Assembly (NCBI GenBank): GCA_016927475.1
Contig: JAFGMO010000039.1
Span: forward strand, 1-64,000
Reading direction: 5' to 3'
DNA: 64,000 bases
From: Candidatus Aminicenantota bacterium
GTDB taxonomy: Bacteria; Acidobacteriota; Aminicenantia; Aminicenantales; Aminicenantaceae
Made by a program: the position numbers and the translations under genes. This document shows, piece by piece, positions 57,020 through 64,000 of the stretch. Under the pieces are notes generated by a model, which was given only the letters and a program-made list of their open reading frames with translations, did no database searches and was not told the DNA's origin. Every line of letters begins with the position of its first letter. Within the stretch, counting starts at the first letter, position 1.

Positions 57020-59122
57020 CTAGAAGGTTATAAACCAATCGACAACACGGCTGTCTTCAGAAGAAAGATGAAGGACCATCAGGGGACCGGAATTTTTGAC
57101 CTCGACAACTTCTGCCCCGTCACAAGCAACCGCAGCTTGGACATAAGGTGAGGGAATAAAGACGGTGATGAAATAAGGATCCCCCCCGACCAAACGGCTG
57201 CGTCCGGAAAGAACAGGCTGGCCCCAATCAATATCTTCAAGGTCATAACCACCGCAGCTTATATGCCTGTTGGTGGCCAGAACCTGCGGATGGTTTTTTC
57301 GCTCCCGGACACAGAAAAGCTGGCTGTTGAAGCGGGGATCTATGGTCCCTGGGTAAAACCCGCGAATAAAGCTCCCTATAAGCTTCTTCGTCCAGTATTC
57401 ATAGACAAGGTATTCCATCTCGGGATTCAAACCCAGGTCTCCGAAAGGAATAAAATTTTCTGATTCAGCGGTCCGGCCCAGCATTACCCAGTTTTCAAAA
57501 GGTTTGTTGACCTCCAGCAGAAAAAGAAAAACCGATGGTTTTTGTCCCGCATCAAAAACCCTGGGCCCCGAACCGCTGACCTCGGTGCCGACTCGATCCA
57601 GCTGAGAAAACCGGCTGGGATCGACATCATAAAGCTGGCCGGGCCGGGTGAAAAGAACAGGCGCCGCTCTTTTGGCCGGTTCGGCCAGATCAGTCAGGTA
57701 AATTTCCGGCTTATCGGTCAAGAGAAAAAGCGAGCCCGTCAACGACGTTACCATGGTTGAGCGGTAGGCTTCTTGGGGAGAAAGCTCGATATGGTCGGGA
57801 TCATTTCGCCAAACAATGTTGTTGAAGGAATTGTATTGAGAGAGACCGGCATAAGAAAATCCATCCGAACCAAGCCGGCAGCCGTCGATCATCCCGATAA
57901 GCTCAGGCCTGATTCCCCAACATCCAAGCAAAAAAAATTCACGGCCGATCTCCTCTCGGATCGCCCGGACAAGACTGCGGTAAGCTTCCACCCGGTCTTT
58001 TCCTGTTTTTCGAAAATGCTGGGAATAGCTATTATATCCTTCATACCGAAGGTGCCGCAGAGCATCCACCTTGAAATATTCCCAGCCCATTTTTTTCAAA
58101 TTCCAGTAGATGGGACGGACAAGCCGGTCCACAGCTTCCGGATTAGCCCCGTCGATGGAATAGCCCACCCAGTTTCCCAAACCCGGATGGCCCCTCTCAT
58201 CTTTGACGAAAAAATCACCATGTTTCTCCACGAAATCTTTCTGTTTGAAAGCAACATTCGTCCAGATCCCCGGTTTTAAACCCTTTTTTTTGATGGCGGA
58301 GGCTAAAAATGCCAGCCCATCGGGAAACTTTTCATTGGGATTCAACCATAGTTCAGGCAGCCCCGTATCGCGTTGGTAGCCGTCATCGATTTGCAGGTAT
58401 TCATAACCAAAAGGGGCAAGCTCAGAGGCCAAGACATCCGCCGTCTTCAACACGTTTGCCTCGTTGATATCCGTAAAATAGGCAAACCATGAGCACCATC
58501 CGACAATGGGCTTTTCCCAAACCGCATAGTTCCAGGGCTCAAAATAAGAAAGCTCTCTGTGTTTTTGATAGAAGAGGGGGCGAAAACAAAAAACGACCTC
58601 CCGTCCCTTAATGTCCACTGTAAATTCATGCCCTTCATCATCGCTTGATTCGGGAAAAATTTTCACATGTGGATTAAAATCGACCGAAAAAGCCCAGTCG
58701 CGGGCCCGGTCGTAAACGGCCCGGTTGCGAAGATTCCGGCTCAATCCGTAAGCATGCCGAACAACGAGAAGACCGCGGTCCGGTCTGTCAACTTCACAGG
58801 GGAAAGATTCCGGGCTTCCATTAATCCTGCCCGTAACCTCTAAGGAATCGTTCCATTCCCGGGTTGTTAAAACAAGAAGTTGAGTGACTTTTCCTTTTTG
58901 GCTGTAAACGGAGGTTTTTATGTCAAAAGGTATTTTTTCAGCTTTAATATCGGCTTCAAAAAAAACATTCCCCTCATAAGTCCAGTAAATGTGATTGTCC
59001 TTAATCTCAACCTGACCGGACCGGTTGGGAGGCGGTCCGGCCGAGAAAGAAGGAAGAAAACAAAAAAAATACCATAACCATAAACCAAGTCCCATAAACA
59101 ATATTTTTTTTGTATGCAGCAT
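57020..59122 (-). CDS. secreted alpha-galactosidase-like glycosidase (GH36 / raffinose-synthase-like)
   Basis: 700 residues, SD GGAGGG, signal peptide about 1-28 (cleavage near SFSA). An N-terminal beta-domain is followed by the (beta/alpha)8 barrel from about residue 215: VGWCSWFAYF, YEYLQIDDGYQ, GLKPGIWTN. The nucleophile is Asp353 (YFKVDALRHL) and the acid/base Asp420 (CRLGSDGFSY). A C-terminal beta-domain closes the protein. It likely releases alpha-galactosyl residues from plant-type oligosaccharides or glycans outside the cytoplasm. No transporter or sugar operon is adjacent. Confidence 0.88.
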   Translation of the reverse strand: MLHTKKILFMGLGLWLWYFFCFLPSFSAGPPPNRSGQVEIKDNHIYWTYEGNVFFEADIKAEKIPFDIKTSVYSQKGKVTQLLVLTTREWNDSLEVTGRINGSPESFPCEVDRPDRGLLVVRHAYGLSRNLRNRAVYDRARDWAFSVDFNPHVKIFPESSDDEGHEFTVDIKGREVVFCFRPLFYQKHRELSYFEPWNYAVWEKPIVGWCSWFAYFTDINEANVLKTADVLASELAPFGYEYLQIDDGYQRDTGLPELWLNPNEKFPDGLAFLASAIKKKGLKPGIWTNVAFKQKDFVEKHGDFFVKDERGHPGLGNWVGYSIDGANPEAVDRLVRPIYWNLKKMGWEYFKVDALRHLRYEGYNSYSQHFRKTGKDRVEAYRSLVRAIREEIGREFFLLGCWGIRPELIGMIDGCRLGSDGFSYAGLSQYNSFNNIVWRNDPDHIELSPQEAYRSTMVTSLTGSLFLLTDKPEIYLTDLAEPAKRAAPVLFTRPGQLYDVDPSRFSQLDRVGTEVSGSGPRVFDAGQKPSVFLFLLEVNKPFENWVMLGRTAESENFIPFGDLGLNPEMEYLVYEYWTKKLIGSFIRGFYPGTIDPRFNSQLFCVRERKNHPQVLATNRHISCGGYDLEDIDWGQPVLSGRSRLVGGDPYFITVFIPSPYVQAAVACDGAEVVEVKNSGPLMVLHLSSEDSRVVDWFITF

Positions 59123-59170
59123 GCCCTCCTACTATCCCCAGGAGAATTTATAAAACAATATATAGTATTA

Positions 59171-59719
59171 TTAATCTCGTGAAGGCTTTCCGGTTTTATG
59201 GAGGAAATGTTCAGGAATCGGACGGCCGGGTGTTTCGTCTTCCCAAACAATGCTTGCGATCCTCCAGCCTTTTCCATCAAAAAAGAGCTGAATTCCATTG
59301 ATCCCGCGAATATACTTTTCCCGATCCCGTGTGTTCGCTCCTTTAACATAAGAGCTGAATATCTGAACCATGCGGTCATACACATGTTCCCGCCGCCCAA
59401 CCTCGGCTTCATAAAAACTCTCAATTTCTCCGGTCTTAATCCTTTCAGAAAAGGAAGTGATAAAGGATGAGGCATCCATCCGGTCCAATCCTTGTTCTTT
59501 TAGGCGAACGAAACACGCACCCGGAGCAAACAAGGCACGCAATCTCTCCAAATCCGGGAATTCCCCCTTCTCAAAAGAAATCGAGGCATAAAGAGCTTTT
59601 ATAACCGAATCAACGGATTCTCCATCAAATGAATCCTCTCCTGCAGATGAAAACCCCGAACAAAAAAAGAAGAGAAAGACCATCAGAAAACAAAACCTTT
59701 GTACGACATACCGATGCAT
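59171..59719 (-). CDS. secreted NTF2/SnoaL-like protein
   Basis: 182 residues from the ATG at 59719, which follows GGAGG by 8 nt and starts a signal peptide (MHRYVVQRFCFLMVFLFFF, cleavage near SSAG). The mature part (about 35-165) has the NTF2-like pattern: VIKALYASISFEKGEFPDL, LRALFAPGACFV, MVQIFSSYVKG and GINGIQLFFDGKGWRIASI. Such folds bind small molecules or partner proteins; no catalytic residues can be named. It lies 48 bp upstream of the alpha-galactosidase-like gene, in the same direction, so they may be co-transcribed. Confidence 0.82.
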   Translation of the reverse strand: MHRYVVQRFCFLMVFLFFFCSGFSSAGEDSFDGESVDSVIKALYASISFEKGEFPDLERLRALFAPGACFVRLKEQGLDRMDASSFITSFSERIKTGEIESFYEAEVGRREHVYDRMVQIFSSYVKGANTRDREKYIRGINGIQLFFDGKGWRIASIVWEDETPGRPIPEHFLHKTGKPSRD

Positions 59720-59869
59720 AGGAATAACCTCCATTCTTTTCATCAGAAAAAGAACCATTCCGGACAAAAAACAATTTTCCTCAGGAAAAACGACTTCAAA
59801 GTATAATTAACAAAATCCGCATTCACCCTCCTGAAAAAATGAATGCCGATCAAGACACAAACGTTGTAA

Positions 59870-60073
59870 TTATTTTTCTTCTCTACGTTTTTTATCGGCG
59901 GCCAGCTCACCTGCAATCATATACTCATGGGGTGAAAATTCCTGGATCCAGACTCGAATGGATGAAAGAGGAACCCCCAGGGAGTCTTGAACAGCCCGGG
60001 TGACGGAATCCAGCAGTGCTTTCTTCTGGGAATCCGTCCGGCCCTCCATCATACGGATCTCAATCAAAGGCAT
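59870..60073 (-). CDS. 4-oxalocrotonate tautomerase-family protein
   Basis: 67 residues. The catalytic Pro directly follows the initiator Met (MPLIEIRMMEGRT), as required once Met is removed. Further family residues: SQKKALLDSVTRAVQDSLG and the Arg in SSIRVWIQEF. It forms hexamers or trimers and catalyses keto-enol tautomerisation; the physiological substrate is unknown. Lies 43 bp beyond the trxB stop in the same direction, so it may be the last gene of the glgA-trxA-trxB transcript. Confidence 0.88.
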   Translation of the reverse strand: MPLIEIRMMEGRTDSQKKALLDSVTRAVQDSLGVPLSSIRVWIQEFSPHEYMIAGELAADKKRREEK

Positions 60074-60116
60074 TAAACACCACCTTTCAAAACATCAGGA
60101 TGGCACACTCCGCCTT

Positions 60117-61037
60117 TTAGAGTTTCTCAATAAAATCAACCGCCGACAAGGCGGCGACAACCCCTGAGCCAACAGCTATAGCCATCTGTTCCGGACAAAT
60201 ATCGGTAATATCTCCGGCAGCAAAGATACCCGGCTGCGAAGTGGACATGTCCGGTTTGGCCTTGATCTGACCCCACTTATCGAGATCAAGAACGCCCTTC
60301 ACAAAACCAGAATTGGGGTCCATCCCGACAGCGATAAAAATTCCCTCCAAATCTATGCGGGAAACACGTCCCGTCTTGACATTTTTAACCGTTACAAATT
60401 CCAAATGTTCCTGACCGGACATTTCTTCAACCACACTGTCCCAGACGACTTCTATTTTTTTATTATCAAAAACTCTCTCTTGGAGAATCTTTTCTCCACG
60501 AAGTTTATTCCTCCTGTGTATGACCTTGACGGACTTGGCGAATTTCGTCAAAAAAAGAGCTTCTGTCAAGGCATGATCTCCTCCACCGACAATAGCCACA
60601 TCCCGCTCCTTGAAAAAAGCCCCGTCGCAGGTGGCACAATAAGATACTCCCCGTCCGGTCAAACGGGCTTCACCGGGAACATTGATCCTGCGATAAGCCG
60701 AGCCTGAAGCTACAATCACAACAGGTGCGCTGAATTTTTTATCTCCGGCGCTTACCGTCCAAAGTCCATCTCCAAAGGATACACCACTTGCTTCTCCCGT
60801 TTCAATCGTCGCCCCGAACTTTTCAACATGCTTTCGAAAATCGCCCATCAACTCAAAAGGAGCAATACCTTCTGGGAAACCAGGGTAATTTTCGACAAAA
60901 TCCGTTAAAAGGATCTGGCCGCCGGGAATTCCCTTCTCCAGAACGAGAGTTTTCAACCTGGCACGGCCCGTATAAACGGCGGCGGCCATTCCGGCCGGCC
61001 CTGCCCCGACGATAATAATCTCATATTTCTCGTTCAT
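60117..61037 (-). CDS. trxB: thioredoxin reductase
   Basis: 306 residues. It reduces thioredoxin with NADPH through FAD. FAD motif IIIVGAGPAGMAAAVYTGRA at the N-terminus, redox Cys134/Cys137 (SYCATCDGAFFK), the NADPH motif VAIVGGGDHALTEALFL (normally GGGNSA/GGGDSA, here GGGDHA) and the FAD end GIFAAGDITD. The Asp-His in the NADPH loop is a mild departure. The start overlaps trxA by 4 bp. Confidence 0.94.
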   Translation of the reverse strand: MNEKYEIIIVGAGPAGMAAAVYTGRARLKTLVLEKGIPGGQILLTDFVENYPGFPEGIAPFELMGDFRKHVEKFGATIETGEASGVSFGDGLWTVSAGDKKFSAPVVIVASGSAYRRINVPGEARLTGRGVSYCATCDGAFFKERDVAIVGGGDHALTEALFLTKFAKSVKVIHRRNKLRGEKILQERVFDNKKIEVVWDSVVEEMSGQEHLEFVTVKNVKTGRVSRIDLEGIFIAVGMDPNSGFVKGVLDLDKWGQIKAKPDMSTSQPGIFAAGDITDICPEQMAIAVGSGVVAALSAVDFIEKL

Positions 61038-61360
61038 AGAACTCTGGTGATTAATTCTTCAATCTTTTCCTGGGGGACAGCACCGATAAGGGTTTCTTTC
61101 ACTTCCCCTGACTTGAAAAAGAGAAGGGTCGGAATGCTGCGAATTCCATATTTTGAGGGAGATTTCATGTTTTCATCGACATTCATCTTCATTACCTTGA
61201 GTTTTCCTTCATATTTCCTTGCAATGGACTCCAAAGCGGGTGTGACCATGTGACAGGGAGCACACCATTCAGCCCAAAAATCGACGATCACGGGCAAGCT
61301 GCTTTTTAGAACATCTTCCTCGAACGTGCTGTCTTCAACATTTTTTAAATTCTCGGTCAA
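61034..61360 (-). CDS. trxA: thioredoxin
   Basis: 108 residues. The active site is WCAPC (Cys33, Cys36), with Ala in the place of the usual Gly. FWAEWCAPCHMVTPALE, MNVDENMKSPSKYGIRSIPTLLFF (cis-Pro) and the GAVPQEKIEELI end are typical. A general disulfide reductase reduced by TrxB, whose gene overlaps it by ATGA. Its own start overlaps the glgA stop by 4 bp. Confidence 0.95.
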   Translation of the reverse strand: MTENLKNVEDSTFEEDVLKSSLPVIVDFWAEWCAPCHMVTPALESIARKYEGKLKVMKMNVDENMKSPSKYGIRSIPTLLFFKSGEVKETLIGAVPQEKIEELITRVL

Positions 61361-62820
61361 TATTTTCTCCTCCTCCTCAATTGATAAGCTTTATGATAAA
61401 GTCTGAGGTAGCGCTTAGCCGCCCTTTCCCAGGAAAAATTCTCGGTAGGTCCCGCCTTTATCAACTTCCGCCAACAAGCAGGTTTATGGTAACAATCAAG
61501 AGCCTCTTTCACTGCAGCCAATAAAGAGGCGGCCGAATATTCCTTAAACACAAAACCATTCCCTTTTCTTGTCTTTTTTGAAAAATGCTTGACCGTTTCT
61601 CCCAAACCACCCGTATTTCTAACAATAGGAACGGTTCCGTAACGGAAGCCGTAAAGCTGGTTCAAACCGCAGGGTTCATAGAGTGAGGGGATAAGAAGGA
61701 GGTCGGCGCCTGCCGCAACTTTATGAATCAAAGCCGGACTCATATCAAGTTTTACTGCCATATTTTTTGGATATTTTTTCTGATAACTCTTCATCAGCTT
61801 TTCATATCTCTCCTCACCCCGGCCAAGAATGACGAGGCCGATATCAAGGGACATCAAGTCCTCCATAGCTTCAGCCAAAATATCAAATCCTTTCGGAGCG
61901 GACATATATGAAACGAGCCCGATGAGTGGGACATCAAAAGAGATAGAACCTTCGAATTCTTTGATGAGATCCCTCTTGTTGTTCCTCTTTTTTTCTATTT
62001 CGCCCGGACGGTAATTGGAAACGAGATAAGGATCGGTTTCCGGATTCCACGTTTCACAATCAATACCGTTTCTTATGGAGAAAAAAACATCTTTTTTCCC
62101 TCTGAGAATATCCTGAAGACCAAACCCGTGTTTGGCCGTCATAATGGCTCGTTTGTAAGTAGAACTAACCGTGTTGAATACATCGGCATAAATCAATCCC
62201 GCTTTCAGAAAATTAACCTGTCCGTTAAAGGCAAGCTTGCCTGAATTGAAGTAATCCCAGTTTAAACCGGTTAAAGAAAGAGTTTCAGGGGGGAAGCTTC
62301 CCTGGAAAGCTATATTGTGAAGGGTCAAAACCGAAGCGGTGTTTTTCAAGGGGAAGGAATTCCTGTAATGAGTCTTTAAAAAAACGGGAATGAGGGCCGT
62401 AGGCCAATTGTTACAGTGCAGGATATCCACCGGCTTGCTCCCGCCAGTTAAAAATTCCAGAATCGCTCTGTTAAAAAAGATAAAACGTTCGTCGTTATCG
62501 AGGAATTCCCCCGTACCCGTTCCGTAAATGTTATCCCGTAAAAAATATTTGGGGTTGTCCACAAAGTGGACCTCAAATTTTCCCATTTCGCATTTATATA
62601 TGTCCGCTTTGAAGTTATCGGAACCGACAGGGACTGAAAGTGAAGAACCGACCTTCTCCAAAACCATAGAATCAATTTCCGGTCTCCTGTATCGAGGCAT
62701 GAACAGGGATACATCCATGCCCAAACCGGCCAAGTACTTGGGAAGGGAAGCAGAAAAGTCGGCCAGCTCCCCGGATTTGGCAAAAGGAGAGACTTCAGGG
62801 GTGACAAAAACAACATGCAT
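61357..62820 (-). CDS. glgA: glycogen synthase (GT5, starch-synthase type)
   Basis: 487 residues from the ATG at 62820 (MHVVFVTPEVSPFAK); a longer frame adds only non-homologous sequence. It extends alpha-1,4-glucan from ADP- or UDP-glucose. The family's N-terminal donor motif K-x-G-G-L reads Lys15-Ser-Gly17-Glu18-Leu here (AKSGELADF). C-terminal donor and acceptor segments are normal: GLVSYMSAPKGFDIL, PSLYEPCGLNQLYGF and VRNTGGLGETV. First gene of an operon with trxA and trxB (4-bp overlaps). No glgB, glgC or glgP gene in the window. Confidence 0.92.
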   Translation of the reverse strand: MHVVFVTPEVSPFAKSGELADFSASLPKYLAGLGMDVSLFMPRYRRPEIDSMVLEKVGSSLSVPVGSDNFKADIYKCEMGKFEVHFVDNPKYFLRDNIYGTGTGEFLDNDERFIFFNRAILEFLTGGSKPVDILHCNNWPTALIPVFLKTHYRNSFPLKNTASVLTLHNIAFQGSFPPETLSLTGLNWDYFNSGKLAFNGQVNFLKAGLIYADVFNTVSSTYKRAIMTAKHGFGLQDILRGKKDVFFSIRNGIDCETWNPETDPYLVSNYRPGEIEKKRNNKRDLIKEFEGSISFDVPLIGLVSYMSAPKGFDILAEAMEDLMSLDIGLVILGRGEERYEKLMKSYQKKYPKNMAVKLDMSPALIHKVAAGADLLLIPSLYEPCGLNQLYGFRYGTVPIVRNTGGLGETVKHFSKKTRKGNGFVFKEYSAASLLAAVKEALDCYHKPACWRKLIKAGPTENFSWERAAKRYLRLYHKAYQLRRRRKY

Positions 62821-63041
62821 GATCCACTTACCTTTGGAGGTAACAATCTTAATGTCAGTACACAAAAAAGTCAACTTGAGCGAATTGATCCCCCGGGATC
62901 TTTCAGGGCCTCTCAAGGAGAAAAATCCATCATCCCACCTGAAACCTTGACAGTTTGAATCCTAATTCTCCCTGCATTCACCACAAGTCAAAGGGTGAGA
63001 CCGGGGCGGATTCAGGAGAAGCATGTGAAAATGAAGGGGTC

Positions 63042-64000
63042 TTAACCTGCATGAACATAATAAAAATATTTCAATCGCTCGATATGGTCGGGATCCCGCT
63101 GAAAAAGGGGTTCCGGCTCTGAAGAAAGGTTTGCCGCGTATTTTTCCGCCTCTTTAAAATAGGAAGAACGAAGCATGGGAATTTCGGACCGATCGATTTT
63201 TTCCGGAGCAAAATCGCTGTCCAGGCTGAATTCCGGCATGTCTTCTTTAAAATCCAGAAAACGCCACTCGCCCGTCTTTTTATTAAAAACATATTTTTTC
63301 AAAAAAAGATGCCCTGCCCTTGCGATAAATGCGATTACATCGATAAGAAAGTTTATGTCTTCCTTGCTGAGAGTGTAATGTATATTGACCCGGACCCAGC
63401 CCGGTTTCAACCCTTCATAACCATTCAGGATACATGATCTTAGTTCTTGTGATTGTTTTTCATCAATCCCCAACAGGACATGTCCATAAGGCCCGGCACA
63501 GCTGCATCCCGCGCGGGACTGAAGACCGAAAAGGTCATTCATCAAACGTGTGACAAATTTGGGATGCAGGATGCGATCCTTATGCTTGATATTGAAGGAA
63601 ACAATGGACACTCTTCCCCGGGAAGAAATATCTCCGACCAGATCCAGGTTCTGGATTTTACTCAAATTCTCAAGGAAATATTTTGTATGTTCAGCTTCAA
63701 CCTGTTCGATCTTTTTCACTCCGATCTTTTCCTTGAGGTCCAAAACAAGACCTGCTTTAATGGTTTGTAAAATGGGAGGAGTGCCTGCTTTTTCCCTGGT
63801 TTCGATATCCTCGCAAAAATCATGATCCGAAAAACCGACAAAAGTAACCGTACCACCTCCGGCTGTTGTGGGAGAAAGGTCCTTTCTATATATCTTCTCG
63901 TTAAAGACAAGAATCCCGCTCGTGCCCGGTCCGCCAAGAAATTTATGAGGAGAGAAAAATATCGCATCAAAAAAGCATTCTTTATCCCGGTTCATATCGA
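63042..64000 (-). CDS. class V aminotransferase / cysteine-desulfurase-like protein, C-terminal part (5'-truncated by window edge)
   Basis: The frame is open to base 64000, so about 319 C-terminal residues are visible and the start lies beyond the window. The Schiff-base Lys is in FFSPHKFLGGPGTSGILVF. The downstream Cys is in LQSRAGCSCAGPYGHVLLG, a Cys-rich loop reminiscent of cysteine desulfurases. HYTLSKEDINFLIDVI and a C-terminal tail of about 90 residues (ending YFYYVHAG) extend past the usual SufS length. It may transfer sulfur from cysteine or act on another amino acid. Convergence with glgA is not seen: both are on the minus strand, 221 bp apart. Confidence 0.85.
   Translation of the reverse strand, partial: DMNRDKECFFDAIFFSPHKFLGGPGTSGILVFNEKIYRKDLSPTTAGGGTVTFVGFSDHDFCEDIETREKAGTPPILQTIKAGLVLDLKEKIGVKKIEQVEAEHTKYFLENLSKIQNLDLVGDISSRGRVSIVSFNIKHKDRILHPKFVTRLMNDLFGLQSRAGCSCAGPYGHVLLGIDEKQSQELRSCILNGYEGLKPGWVRVNIHYTLSKEDINFLIDVIAFIARAGHLFLKKYVFNKKTGEWRFLDFKEDMPEFSLDSDFAPEKIDRSEIPMLRSSYFKEAEKYAANLSSEPEPLFQRDPDHIERLKYFYYVHAG

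Noticed and set aside
1-64000. tRNA, rRNA, CRISPR array, prophage or known riboswitch
   Set aside because: I looked at every intergenic region and saw no cloverleaf ending in CCA, no regularly spaced direct repeats, no phage structural genes and no recognisable riboswitch core.

Overview
The window reads as part of the chromosome of a diderm (LPS-bearing) bacterium of moderate GC content (roughly mid-40s %). Several families point to the Acidobacteriota/Aminicenantes neighbourhood: a VWFA-related Acidobacterial-type secreted protein (53553-55571), a split F-type ATPase locus carrying only the AtpZ/AtpQ-like, I, a and c subunits, a yeast Gdh2-type NAD-glutamate dehydrogenase, and many secreted proteins and glycosidases. 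Candidatus Aminicenantes is my best guess. This is inference from gene content; no 16S rRNA or tRNA gene is present. No prophage, CRISPR array or transposase gene was found.

Layout. 1-1392: 3' end of an NAD-dependent glutamate dehydrogenase. 1674-7650: a three-gene signalling cluster of Cache-HAMP histidine kinase, a receiver fused to a glycine-cleavage-H-like lipoyl domain, and a 1065-residue HEAT/P-loop/WD40 protein. This is the most unusual unit in the window. 7729-10940 (+): methyltransferase, UbiA/DPPR-synthase-like prenyltransferase, MgtC-like protein, RdgB. 11126-20684 (-): ComEA-like protein, FabH, the overlapping usp-dprA-topA-xerC operon, a CNT nucleoside transporter, YggU/YggT and a DUF1573 protein. 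20886-22118: SH3/beta-barrel protein. 22168-22746: PyrE. 22912-27056: an AT-rich polytopic membrane protein, then (-) a WaaP/Kdo-kinase-like protein, a clan-A glycosidase-like protein and a methyltransferase.

27412-31900 (+): a compact LPS-type operon (Trm112-like, GT9 heptosyltransferase, O-antigen ligase, PHP phosphoesterase, HldE kinase) bracketed by two direct copies of a ~260-bp repeat. 32184-36307: Tat-exported Fe-S aldo/keto reductase, serine beta-lactamase-like protein, a small helical-repeat secreted protein and a gene-free stretch full of inverted repeats. 36308-37777: purF. 37838-44723 (-): lptD, rmlA, rmlC, rmlB and two GMD/RMD-like dehydratase/reductases, a nucleotide-sugar and LPS-export block. 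44936-48621 (+): ATP synthase Fo genes, a YihY-like protein and lpxD. 48729-62820: secreted sulfatase-like/TPR protein, aminotransferase, LolA-like and VWFA proteins, Zn-alcohol dehydrogenase, GH36-like alpha-galactosidase, NTF2-like protein, 4-OT-like tautomerase, then glgA-trxA-trxB in overlapping order. 63042-64000: C-terminal part of a class V aminotransferase.

How the genes work together. LPS assembly is spread over the window: LpxD (lipid A), HldE and the GT9 transferase (core heptose), the WaaP-like kinase (core phosphorylation), WaaL-like ligase, RmlABC plus GMD/RMD-like enzymes (deoxysugar donors) and LptD (export). A family of short mobile palindromes, with ends close to CCTGYATTATTCAYAA, is scattered through the intergenic regions (10978-11052, 27140-27392, 31914-32183 and single ends elsewhere).
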